This document shows, piece by piece, positions 54,731 through 63,297 of a stretch of 64,000 nucleotides of DNA. The notes beneath the pieces were generated by a model. That model did no database searches. It saw only the letters and a list, made by a program, of their open reading frames with translations, and was not told where the DNA came from. This DNA comes from Neisseriaceae bacterium CLB008 (lineage in GTDB: Bacteria; Pseudomonadota; Gammaproteobacteria; Burkholderiales; Neisseriaceae), in contig CP166133.1 in NCBI GenBank assembly GCA_041228285.1, positions 1,736,001 to 1,800,000 of the forward strand, read 5' to 3'. Both the position numbers and the translations under genes were made by a program. Position 1 is the stretch's first letter. Every line of letters begins with the position of its first letter.

Positions 54731-55524
54731 ATGCTCACCCATCTCTCAAATACCGACCAGCGCCAAATCGCTGCCGTCCAAACCTTCATCACTCAACCTA
54801 TGGCGTAAAATGTTCTGGCGATTCACCTCTATGGCTCAGCCATTGACGGCGGTTTAAAATACTATAGCGATATCGACCTATTGGTCACCGTACGCCAGCC
54901 TCTTAGTCAAGATCAACCCCCATGCCTTAATGCAAGGCTTACTGGCGCAATCGGCCTTTCGGGCAACATTCGCAACACTGCGTGCGCTAGAGGTGACCGT
55001 CGTCGTATATGCTCATGTGCAGCCCTCGCGGTTCCCCCCATAAGTGACCTACAGTTTGGCGAATGGTTACGAGACGACATTCTGGCCCACACCTATGCCC
55101 CCCACAGCCAGACCCTGGCTTAGCTATTTTATTGGCGCAGGCCGGCCAAGCCAGCCACCGTCTTATTGGGCCAGACGCAAAGACTCTGTTTAATCCCATC
55201 CCCAAAGAAGACCTCTTAAGTACGTTTCAACACACGCTAAACCAATGGCGAAGCCCCGACGACTTAAGCGGTGACGAGCGCAACATCATTCTGGCCATAG
55301 GGCGTATCTGGTACAGCGTCCACACCCACAAAATCACCACCAAAGGCCAAACCGCCGCCTCTCAGCTGCCTGCCCAACACGCTCAGCTGTTGGCAACCGC
55401 CTGTGCCGAATACTTAGGGCACACAACCCATGACTGGCATTCAGCTCTATCCCAAGTTATTGATTTTGTAGCCCATGCCCAAACGCGCCTCAACCTCCTT
55501 ATCACCACCGGCTTAAAAGAATGA
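54731..55524 (+). pseudogene. Decayed aminoglycoside nucleotidyltransferase, aadA/ANT(3'')-like
   Basis: Joined over three frames the region reads like ANT(3'')-I enzymes: LAIHLYGSAIDGGLKYYSDIDLLVTV, then LRALEVTVVVY, LQFGEWLRDDILAH, GPDAKTLFNPIPKEDLL, DDLSGDERNIILAIGRIWYS and LPAQHAQLL. It is broken by an in-frame TAA at 54806 and by frame changes in three C-tracts: C5 at 54917-54921, C6 at 55034-55039 and C6 at 55098-55103. Restoring C4, C7 and C7 would bring the reading frames together. The catalytic DxD motif survives. It is either a true relic or partly damaged by homopolymer errors; the stop codon would remain. Confidence 0.75.
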
Positions 55525-55569
55525 TAAGGAAAGATGCTCGCTCTTACAGTTATCTGCCACGCCTGGATC

Positions 55570-55591
55570 AAAAAAACCACCCTAAGGTGGT
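55570..55591 (-). terminator. Intrinsic terminator, minus strand
   Basis: Minus strand ACCACC-TTAG-GGTGGT followed by T6; a second terminator downstream of the DUF5339-like lipoprotein gene. Confidence 0.6.
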
Positions 55592-55635
55592 CATCTCCGT
55601 GGAAGCCGCGCTGCTCAGTGGCACACGGTTAAACA

Positions 55636-55667
55636 TTAAAAATGGCCACCCTCTGGATGGCCATTAA
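55636..55667 (-). terminator. Intrinsic terminator after the small lipoprotein gene
   Basis: AATGGCCA pairs with TGGCCATT (8 bp, 9-base loop), T-rich on the minus strand. Confidence 0.75.
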
Positions 55668-55684
55668 GTCAGATTAACTCGACA

Positions 55685-55987
55685 TTAACCCTTAGGGATT
55701 AACTTAAATTGCTCAGTCGCTTGTTTACACGCCTCAATAGCGGCGGCTTTAGATGCTTCAGGAATGTCTTTCCATTGATCCTCAGTTGCTTTAATCGCTT
55801 CTTTAAACTGCTCAGCCATGGCTGGGTTGGCGCTGATGAGCTCATTCATTTGATCTAGGTAAGCTTTACACTCTTGCGGCATCGCAGATTCTGCAGACAC
55901 AACAGATTCGGCTTTATCGCCTTCCTTCTCAGAACCACAAGCGGCCAAAGCCAAAGATGCTGCAATCATCAGTAAGGTTTTTTTCAT
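55685..55987 (-). CDS. Small lipoprotein, DUF5339-like
   Basis: 100 residues. Signal with lipobox LAAC (Cys 17), a short acidic linker, then a helical domain with two cysteines (PQECKAYLDQMNELI and AIEACKQATEQF). The pattern resembles DUF5339. Start is MKKTLLMIAASL; there is no ribosome-binding site to speak of, and an AT-rich region precedes it. Function unknown. Confidence 0.65.
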   Translation of the reverse strand: MKKTLLMIAASLALAACGSEKEGDKAESVVSAESAMPQECKAYLDQMNELISANPAMAEQFKEAIKATEDQWKDIPEASKAAAIEACKQATEQFKLIPKG

Positions 55988-56039
55988 TTTATTAATCACT
56001 ATATTTGATAAAAAACAATTATAAATCATTAACTATAAA

Positions 56040-56377
56040 GACAACCAATAGTTTATATTCAATGAACATAGTCAGCCAAGATAAAAAACTATGGGCCTTT
56101 ACTCTATCTTCTCGGTCTTCATCGCGCCGATCGCCCTTAGCCCAAGGGGCGGCTCGCCCAAAGCATCTTAAACCATTGAAATAAAAAGAAGGGAGTAAGC
56201 CCAGATCACAGCGAGGCCACCGCCATTAACAGGTACTGAAGCGCCCCCCTATCACATCGTTTTAACCAACGATGCTGCTGCTCATAGCCGTTTTTTTCCT
56301 AAAATTCACACGCCATGACTATTTTTAACCTCTATTCTCCGACAACATCGGCTGCATCAGCCAGCCATTAGCATGGC
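56040..56377. other. Gap without a recognisable gene
   Basis: About 340 bases between two minus-strand genes; I see no supported reading frame, promoter or hairpin. Confidence 0.4.
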
Positions 56378-56920
56378 CTATAGCTCTGGCAACAAGGCCA
56401 TATTTAAGTGATAGAGTAGATTATTCGCCTGCTTCACGTTCTCAATTTGGCAGCCAAAGCCTTTGTCTCGCGCTTTTCCATCGAAAAGGTTGCAGGAAAA
56501 TCGATAAATGATCTGTAGACTGCACTCTAATTTCTTGATGTCCAAAATTCGCTCAAAGTCACCGTCAAAAAATTGATTTAGCCCAAGCTGCGCCTGATTG
56601 GGCAAGCCCTTTGCATTCAAAGAATAGCCTAGTTTCTCACGTAAATCAGGATCTTGATAGCGCTCATGAAAATACCGTGCGCAGCCAATATAGGCCTCAT
56701 AGAGGGGTAAATGCCTATTGATTTCTCGATAATACTGGCGAGAAAACCCTTTAATCTGCGCATTTTTACTCGAACTTCTGGGATTAGAAATAAAACTTTT
56801 GTCAAAACACATCCATAAAAAAGTAAATTTCCGAATGACGTCTATCAATTGGGGGGATTCATCCACATACACTTTTTTAAACACCTGGCTTAAATCTACT
56901 TCACAATCAATCAAACTCAT
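56378..56920 (-). CDS. Hypothetical cytoplasmic protein
   Basis: 180 residues from the ATG at 56920 (MSLIDCEVDLSQVFKKVY); an in-frame reading to 57013 adds 31 residues of doubtful coding character. It is basic and aromatic (FTFLWMCFDKSFIS, QYYREINRHLPLYEAYIGCARYFHERY), without signal or membrane segment. No family recognised. Confidence 0.5.
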   Translation of the reverse strand: MSLIDCEVDLSQVFKKVYVDESPQLIDVIRKFTFLWMCFDKSFISNPRSSSKNAQIKGFSRQYYREINRHLPLYEAYIGCARYFHERYQDPDLREKLGYSLNAKGLPNQAQLGLNQFFDGDFERILDIKKLECSLQIIYRFSCNLFDGKARDKGFGCQIENVKQANNLLYHLNMALLPEL

Positions 56921-57052
56921 AACTTTGCTATTTCCATAATAAACAACAGGCTTCTTAGCCGGAATATGACCGCTTAAGGTGCGCTCTGGCTGGCCAAGCC
57001 CTGAATAAACCAAACGTCCAGCGTAGACTATTTAATGATTGCCAACACCCGT

Positions 57053-57400
57053 CTAGGCGTTGGCATTAAGATTGCGGTGGGTCACCCACCAAGTCAAGCC
57101 CAAGGCCACCGTTAACAAGCCAGTAAACCATGCGGGCAGCAATACGGCGCTGAGTAAAACAAACAAAATGCTTAGGCCTATTGCTGACTTCATGAACTTC
57201 TGTTGACGATAGCCAATGCAGCACAACCACACCAGCACAATGGCCAGCTCTAGGTATACAAAAAACAGGGCTAAAGCCACAAATGACCAACTATTAAAGA
57301 AGTCTCGTTGGACAAACCAAACGTTGTACCAACACATGGCCATAAAAACCAACAATGGCCATGCCATGATCACACCCAATGAAGTGATTTTTTGATTCAT
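57053..57400 (-). CDS. Small four-helix membrane protein
   Basis: 115 residues with about four membrane segments (VIMAWPLLVFMAMCWY, FVALALFFVYLELAIVLVWLC, AIGLSILFVLLSAVLL, TGLLTVALGLTWWV). No family recognised. Start ATG 57400 is chosen over TTG codons just upstream. The 330 bases before it on this strand, to 57729, hold no gene. Confidence 0.6.
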   Translation of the reverse strand: MNQKITSLGVIMAWPLLVFMAMCWYNVWFVQRDFFNSWSFVALALFFVYLELAIVLVWLCCIGYRQQKFMKSAIGLSILFVLLSAVLLPAWFTGLLTVALGLTWWVTHRNLNANA

Positions 57401-57412
57401 CAACCGCAACAA

Positions 57413-57729
57413 CCCTCATGTTTACTAAGCATCAGCATGCTTTGCTTCGCCAACCATCACTCTAAAGTTGTTTAAATCCGAGCACGTAGAATCAAAACAT
57501 CCTCGCCCTACATCAAACCCTTAAGCTTCGGCCTGACCCCAAGGCTGATCGCCCAACTTAAAAATTAGAATAATAACTTAAATTTAGATCTAGATAGATA
57601 AATGCCTCACAAGTACGACCAAAAAAACCACGCTTTTTCTAACGCCAACACAGCCACGGCACCGCCCCGCACTGCCTTTTCCTGCACTTCAAGCTCTATG
57701 AGCCATGATTTAAGGGGCATTAAAACCCC
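57413..57729. other. Gap without a recognisable gene
   Basis: About 317 AT-rich bases; only a weak hairpin AAGGGG/CCCCTT at 57712-57731 touching the end of the next gene. Confidence 0.4.
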
Positions 57730-58080
57730 TTAGGGTTGGAGACGGCGGGTGTTGATAAACGTGCCCCCCTGGCCATCCTCTCTTAACCCGACTTGGTATT
57801 GGCTTTGCTGCCCACAGGCATCTATCTGCCACACTTCAGTTGAGCTGATCGGACGACCGCTGCCGTCCACTTTCTGGTCCACGATTTGGCTGCGTACCGA
57901 GGTGATCTGACGACAACCTTGCCGTATCTGCTCAAAATTTTTGATCGACTTCAACACGTCGGCTTTTAAAGTATGACTGCCAAATGAAGCACTTTCCCCA
58001 GCAAACTGAGGACTCATCGCGCAACCGGCCAACAGCATCACCATCGCTAAACCGCATCCTTGCCGTCTTGATAACATCAT
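57730..58080 (-). CDS. Predicted lipoprotein
   Basis: 116 residues: signal with lipobox LLAGC, then an about 95-residue mature domain with two cysteines (GCRQI, DACGQ) and a basic end. AAAGGA lies before the ATG-ATG pair at 58080. No known family. Confidence 0.6.
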   Translation of the reverse strand: MMLSRRQGCGLAMVMLLAGCAMSPQFAGESASFGSHTLKADVLKSIKNFEQIRQGCRQITSVRSQIVDQKVDGSGRPISSTEVWQIDACGQQSQYQVGLREDGQGGTFINTRRLQP

Positions 58081-58193
58081 GCTTCCTTTCATAGCTAACA
58101 CCTACCCCGACATAGAGAGAAAGGCCTCAGGCTGGCGCCGTAACATAAAAATCCACTAGCATATAAAACATAGCACAAACGACATTGTCTTGG

Positions 58194-59216
58194 CTAGCTG
58201 ACGCCATTGACAAACACGCCAGCAGAGCCTTCGGCTTTGTATTTAAACGCAGGATTCAGCGGCTTACGCTGTTCTCGCGGCGAATACCCATGAAAATTCC
58301 GATACGCTTTGGCAAAATGAGAAGACGTTAAAAAGCCACACGCCACGGTGATTTGCATGATGGACAGGCTGGTTTGCGACAATAAGTCTTTGGCATAGCG
58401 TAACCGTAGCTGTAAATAATACTGTGCTGGCGTGGTGTCATAATAACGCTTAAATAGCCTTTCTAGCTGCCGTAACGATAAGGGGATAAGCTCTGCAATT
58501 TCTTGCATCGTCAGCACTTCATCCAAATTGGCCTGCATTAAAGCCACCGCTGTTTCTACATAATCAAAACCCGGACCAACCGTATTGGGATTGTTTTTAT
58601 AACGAATTGACTCCCCTTCGCGGATTCTATCCATGACGAACTGTTCGGCCACAGAATGGGCCAAATTTTTGCCGTGATGCAGTCTGACTAATTGCAACAT
58701 CATGTCCATGGCGGCATGACCACCGGAACAGGTTAAACGATCTCGGTCGATGACGTACAGTTGATCCGTAAAATGGACTTTAGGAAAGACCTCTTTGGCC
58801 GCAGGCAGGCTCTCCCAATGAACCGTTCCCTCGTAGCCGTCCATCAATTTAGCCAGCGCTAAAGCAATGGAGCCATTGCATAATCCGCCCAATACAATGC
58901 CTTTTTGGGCCAACTGTTGTAGCAAAACCTTAATCGCTGGCGTAGTTGCCTCTTGTACATCGACACCCGCACAGACAAAAACCATGTCACATGCAAACAG
59001 GCCTTTGGCGTCTGTCGTGGCGCCTATGCTTAAACCATTACTGGCCAATACGCCTGGCTCTTGAAACACCGACCATTCATACCCTTCCTTCTGGCTTAAG
59101 TAATTGGTCATTCTCAAAACATCGACTGCGCTCGCAAAGGTAATAAAGGTGAAGCCTTGTAACAAGATGAAGCCTATTTTCTGTGTATCATGCTGGGGTA
59201 TTTTTTTATGCTGCAT
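58194..59216 (-). CDS. GlxA-family AraC-type transcriptional regulator (GbdR-like)
   Basis: 340 residues. Residues 10-185 form a DJ-1/PfpI-like domain (GFILLQGFTFITFASAVDVLRMTNYL, CNGSIALALAKLMDGYEGTVHWE). The C-terminal 100 residues form the AraC double helix-turn-helix (LSLRQLERLFKRYYDTTPAQYYLQLRLRYAK, ACGFLTSSHFAKAYRNFHGYSPR). GbdR and relatives of this architecture activate glycine-betaine and sarcosine catabolism, which fits the adjacent sarcosine oxidase genes. AGGAGA precedes the ATG. A terminator separates it from soxG. Confidence 0.88.
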   Translation of the reverse strand: MQHKKIPQHDTQKIGFILLQGFTFITFASAVDVLRMTNYLSQKEGYEWSVFQEPGVLASNGLSIGATTDAKGLFACDMVFVCAGVDVQEATTPAIKVLLQQLAQKGIVLGGLCNGSIALALAKLMDGYEGTVHWESLPAAKEVFPKVHFTDQLYVIDRDRLTCSGGHAAMDMMLQLVRLHHGKNLAHSVAEQFVMDRIREGESIRYKNNPNTVGPGFDYVETAVALMQANLDEVLTMQEIAELIPLSLRQLERLFKRYYDTTPAQYYLQLRLRYAKDLLSQTSLSIMQITVACGFLTSSHFAKAYRNFHGYSPREQRKPLNPAFKYKAEGSAGVFVNGVS

Positions 59217-59276
59217 GTCATTCTCCTCTTTTATCGCTCATCACCAGATCAAGATCACCCTATTCTTATAGACAAC

Positions 59277-59308
59277 AAAACCCTAATCACAAAAGGATCA
59301 GGGTTTTC
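59277..59308 (-). terminator. Intrinsic terminator after soxG
   Basis: AACCCT...AGGGTT with adjoining ATC/GAT pairing and a bulge; TTTTG on the minus strand. Confidence 0.6.
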
Positions 59309-59312
59309 TTCA

Positions 59313-59960
59313 TTATGGCTGGGTGTATCTTTGCCAGTTTTCTTCTTCAATCGCCCATTTTTTTTGTAAAGAGAATCCGTATGGCCTGGCTGTTTTGTCT
59401 AAAATCTTCCAAAGGTACTCGGCAAAACTCCTTCTGAAAATTAAAGCATAATCGCCTTGATCAATACAACATATTAAAAACGGCGTTTTTTTACCTATGG
59501 TTTGCACACACCTGCCTTTTTGTATGCTCAAAATAGGATAAGGAGACAAATGCCGCAGCACGGTGGCCGCATCCGACCCATGAATCCTCAGCATCATGAG
59601 GCCGCCGCTGTTATCGACCACTTGGGCATGCACCCCTTTTAAGGCAAGCTGTAGCTGAGACAAAAGCCGATCTTTCACGCCATAAGCACAAATCAGCGTC
59701 CACTCATCGGGAGATTGCCAACACACGGCGGCCTCTTGGGCATAAACCATGCCTTTAGGCTCGGTCGGCAAGGCGCAGGCTAAAACCGACGCCACCGCCT
59801 CAACAAAGGCCGGATCACCCACCAGACCACGTAAATTAATGAAGCCCAATGCCCCACCACTGCTGTAGTTCAAGCGCGTATTGGCGGCCTGCTCTGGCAG
59901 GCTTTGCCACTGAGCGTGTAAAGGCATCTGCCACTGTTTTATAATGGATGAATTAAGCAT
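59313..59960 (-). CDS. soxG: Sarcosine oxidase subunit gamma
   Basis: 215 residues from MLNSSIIKQW; the start overlaps the soxA end by eight bases. GFINLRGLVGDPAFVEAVASVL, SPDEWTLI, GLMMLRIHGSDAATVL and RRSFAEYLWKIL fit the gamma subunit. It completes the four-subunit enzyme that oxidises sarcosine to glycine in the cytoplasm. The remaining 32 upstream residues of the open frame lie inside soxA. Confidence 0.9.
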   Translation of the reverse strand: MLNSSIIKQWQMPLHAQWQSLPEQAANTRLNYSSGGALGFINLRGLVGDPAFVEAVASVLACALPTEPKGMVYAQEAAVCWQSPDEWTLICAYGVKDRLLSQLQLALKGVHAQVVDNSGGLMMLRIHGSDAATVLRHLSPYPILSIQKGRCVQTIGKKTPFLICCIDQGDYALIFRRSFAEYLWKILDKTARPYGFSLQKKWAIEEENWQRYTQP

Positions 59961-62900
59961 GTTGACGTTCTCCCTTTTCATCAACAAAAATCGCACTTTG
60001 TGCAACGGTAAACGGAATGAGCTGGCCACCCGCAAACGCATATAAGGTTTGGCCAATCAGTTCACGACCATTTTCAACCACGGCCATGGCGATTGACCGC
60101 CCTAAGAAGGCGCTAAAATAGCTAGAGGTGATGTGGCCCATGAATGGAATCTTGGCATCGTGACTGCCGGCCTTAGGCGGGGTGAATTGATTAGAGGCAA
60201 CCACCTGTGCACCCTCCGGAATCACTGCATGCACATCGTGCGGCAAGAGCCCCACTAAATGTTTTCTGTCGCTGCGCGCAGTATCGCTACGCGATAAAGA
60301 GCGTCGCCCCAAGAAAGAAAATGGTTTTTTCATGCCCACGGCCCATGCCATCCCTAAATCAATCGGCGTCACCGAACCATCAGTATCCTGGCCGACGATA
60401 ATAAAGCCTTTTTCAGCGCGCAATACGTGCATCGTCTCCGTACCGTAGGGGGTGATGTCAAACGCTGCGCCAGCTTGCATGACTTGGGCCCAAACGTGAT
60501 GCGCAAAGCCTGCCTCAATATTGATTTCATACGCCAGCTCACCCGAAAAACTCACGCGGAACACCCGTGCTGGAATGCCAGCAACGGTGCCGCTACGCCA
60601 ATCCATAAAGGCAAATTGATCCGCGGCAAAATCAATGTCGTCACACAGCTGCGTCATCACGGCTCGAGCATTAGGCCCAACCACGGCAATCGTGCCCCAA
60701 TGATCGGTCACAGAAGTCATCCAAACCTTAAGCTCAGGCCATTCTGTTTGATGCCAACGCTCCAGCCAGCTTAAAACATTGGCGGCCCCGCCGGTTGTGG
60801 TGGTCATGTAAAACTGTTCATCATGGATGCAAGCGGTCACGCCATCGTCAATGACCATGCCGTTTTCGTCCAGCATCAAACCATAACGACACTTACCAGG
60901 CTCTAACTTAGTCCAGGCGTTGCTGTAAATACGGTTTAAGAACTCGCGTGCGTCAGGACCATCAATTTGAATTTTCCCCAGCGTCGAGGCATCCATGATG
61001 CCCACCGACGTGCGCGTGGCTAGGCACTCACGATTGACGGCATCAGTCATGCTTTCGCCTGCCAAAGGGAAATACCACGGGCGTAACCATTGGCCTACTT
61101 CTTCAAACAAGGCTCCCTGCGCTTGATGATGCTCATGCATCGCCGTGATGCGCTCCGGGTCAAAGGTCGTGTCCGAATCCAAGCCCGCTAAAACGCCTAA
61201 GCTAACCGGCGTATAGGCCGGGCGATAAGTCGTCGTGCTGACCTCTTCAATCGGCACCTGCATGGCTTCTGCGGTTAAAATAAAGCTATTCACGCTAGAA
61301 AGCTTGCCTTGATCGGTACCAAAACCAAAGGCGGTATAGCGTTTCACGTGTTCAATGTGGCGATAATTCTCTTGAATCGTGATTTTAATGTCTTCCGCGG
61401 TGACGTCGTTTTGGTAGTCTACAAACGCCTTGTCACCCTTACCTGGCGCAGCGCCACTGGGTAAAGCCACGACCAATTCCATGGCTTGATGCGCCTCTTC
61501 TACCGCCTCTGGCAGCAAGAGCGAACCGTCCTTATCGTAAGCCTGGAAAAAATCGGTGAGCATGTGCTGAGTTTGCTCGATGCTGCCCCGCCAGGTTTTT
61601 TCACCGGTGACGGCGCCCACGCAACAGATGGCTGGCTTACAATCAGCATAGCGATGAGGCACCACAAACGCCATCTTATCCTGGTCCCAAATCGGTCGGC
61701 TGATGTCATGGCAATACAGATGCACCGTTGGCGACAACCCACCACTGCTTAACACAACGTCGCAGTCGAGCGTATTCGTTTGCTGCGTCACCACGTCAAT
61801 CAGCTTGACCCCCGTCACTTCTTTCTTACCCTTAACGGTGGCAATCCCCGTCTTTAAATACACCCGTACTTCCTTAGGTAAGTAAGACGGCACCGTGCTG
61901 ACTCGGCGTGCATCCGCCACCACCACGGCCGCCCCTGCTTGATGTAGGTCTCGTGCGGCCAAGTAAATTTCGTCATTATTGCCACAGATCACGATTTTCT
62001 GGCCCAGCAACACGCCATAGCGATTTAAATAGGTTTGGGCCGCCGATACGGTAAACACACCGGGTAAGTCATTGTTGCCAAAAACCAAAGGCCGTTCGAT
62101 GGCGCCGCTGGCCAAAATTACTTTTTCGGCGCGAATACGATGCAGCCTTTGTCTGGGCTGCTCCGCATCTCTTTGGGCAATCGGCACATGATCCTGCAGC
62201 AGCTCTACGGCTTGAATCAAATTGTGATCATGTAGCGCAAAAGCCGTGGTGCGCGTGAGCACCGTCACCTGATCGTACTGAGCCAATTGCTGCACCAGCG
62301 CCTGCACATACTCATGGCCGAACAGGCCATCAAACTGACTACGCGCATCAGACAATAACCATCCGCCCAGTTGATTTTGCTCGTCAACCAGCAGGACAGA
62401 AAAGCCTGCTTTTGCCGCATTTAGCGCAGCCAATAAACCGGCTAAACCACCGCCGACTACCAATACGTCAACATGATGATGAAGATGGTCATACCATTCC
62501 TCATCCGCCACAGCCGGCGCAGACCCAAAGCCAGCAAAGCTTCTGATCACATGCTCATATTTGGGCCACATAGACTGGGGCCACATAAAGGTTTTGCTAT
62601 AAAAACCAGGGGGCATCATGCCTTTGCCAACCTGACCGATGAAGCCTTTGACGTCGAAATCCAAGCTGGGCCAGCCTGAGGTTCTTTTGGCAATGAGGCC
62701 AGGATACAGCTCAGCCTGAGTGGCCTTAATATTGGGGGTGGTAAACCCACCCGTTTCTAATTGAACCAGAGCATTCGGCTCTTCGGCCCCCGCACTCATG
62801 ATGCCACGCAGACGACCATACTTATAGCTGCGTGCTAGGCCTCGTACGCCATTAGCCAATAAGGCGGAGGCCAGAGTATCGCCCTCAAATCCCGTATAGG

Positions 62901-62979
62901 TTTGACCATCAAACTCAAACTGTACGGCCTGTTTGGCATTGATTTGCATCGATGCATTCAAAACGCGCTGTGCACTCAT
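59953..62979 (-). CDS. soxA: Sarcosine oxidase subunit alpha
   Basis: 1008 residues. N-terminal region with FDGQTYTGFEGDTLASALLANGV, then a dinucleotide fold DVLVVGGGLAGLLAALNAAKAG near 170 for NAD, and the C-terminal half from about 600 is an aminomethyltransferase-like tetrahydrofolate domain (NRECLATRTSVGIMDASTLGKIQIDGPDA). Residual folate binding lets the enzyme trap formaldehyde as 5,10-methylene-THF. The ATG overlaps the soxD stop by four bases. Confidence 0.96.
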   Translation of the reverse strand: MSAQRVLNASMQINAKQAVQFEFDGQTYTGFEGDTLASALLANGVRGLARSYKYGRLRGIMSAGAEEPNALVQLETGGFTTPNIKATQAELYPGLIAKRTSGWPSLDFDVKGFIGQVGKGMMPPGFYSKTFMWPQSMWPKYEHVIRSFAGFGSAPAVADEEWYDHLHHHVDVLVVGGGLAGLLAALNAAKAGFSVLLVDEQNQLGGWLLSDARSQFDGLFGHEYVQALVQQLAQYDQVTVLTRTTAFALHDHNLIQAVELLQDHVPIAQRDAEQPRQRLHRIRAEKVILASGAIERPLVFGNNDLPGVFTVSAAQTYLNRYGVLLGQKIVICGNNDEIYLAARDLHQAGAAVVVADARRVSTVPSYLPKEVRVYLKTGIATVKGKKEVTGVKLIDVVTQQTNTLDCDVVLSSGGLSPTVHLYCHDISRPIWDQDKMAFVVPHRYADCKPAICCVGAVTGEKTWRGSIEQTQHMLTDFFQAYDKDGSLLLPEAVEEAHQAMELVVALPSGAAPGKGDKAFVDYQNDVTAEDIKITIQENYRHIEHVKRYTAFGFGTDQGKLSSVNSFILTAEAMQVPIEEVSTTTYRPAYTPVSLGVLAGLDSDTTFDPERITAMHEHHQAQGALFEEVGQWLRPWYFPLAGESMTDAVNRECLATRTSVGIMDASTLGKIQIDGPDAREFLNRIYSNAWTKLEPGKCRYGLMLDENGMVIDDGVTACIHDEQFYMTTTTGGAANVLSWLERWHQTEWPELKVWMTSVTDHWGTIAVVGPNARAVMTQLCDDIDFAADQFAFMDWRSGTVAGIPARVFRVSFSGELAYEINIEAGFAHHVWAQVMQAGAAFDITPYGTETMHVLRAEKGFIIVGQDTDGSVTPIDLGMAWAVGMKKPFSFLGRRSLSRSDTARSDRKHLVGLLPHDVHAVIPEGAQVVASNQFTPPKAGSHDAKIPFMGHITSSYFSAFLGRSIAMAVVENGRELIGQTLYAFAGGQLIPFTVAQSAIFVDEKGERQHA

Positions 62980-63287
62980 ACAACCCCCTGTGTCGTTTGT
63001 TCTCGGGCTAAAAAGGCCTCTTTACCGCCAATAAGCGTATAGGTTGCTTGAATCACATTACTGACGTTATGACGATTCACCACCACCACTTTACGGCAGC
63101 CGGCAACGTGCTCCCACTGCTCCCAAATCAAGCCCTTGTGGTTGCTGCGCATAAAAACATAGTCACCCCACTCTTCATCTGAAACTTCATCGGGGCGCTC
63201 AGGGCGGGCAATATAGGCTTCGCCCGCATAGCGGAACTCTTGTTCATCCCGCTTTTCGGCACAATATGGACAATAGATATTCAACAT
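62976..63287 (-). CDS. soxD: Sarcosine oxidase subunit delta
   Basis: 103 residues. CPYCAEKRDEQEFRYAGEAYIARP opens the protein, and MRSNHKGLIWEQWEHVAGCRKVVVVNRH contains the third cysteine; delta carries a zinc site. TAGGAGTATTAAT precedes the ATG. It lies ten bases after soxB. Confidence 0.94.
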   Translation of the reverse strand: MLNIYCPYCAEKRDEQEFRYAGEAYIARPERPDEVSDEEWGDYVFMRSNHKGLIWEQWEHVAGCRKVVVVNRHNVSNVIQATYTLIGGKEAFLAREQTTQGVV

Positions 63288-63297
63288 ATTAATACTC

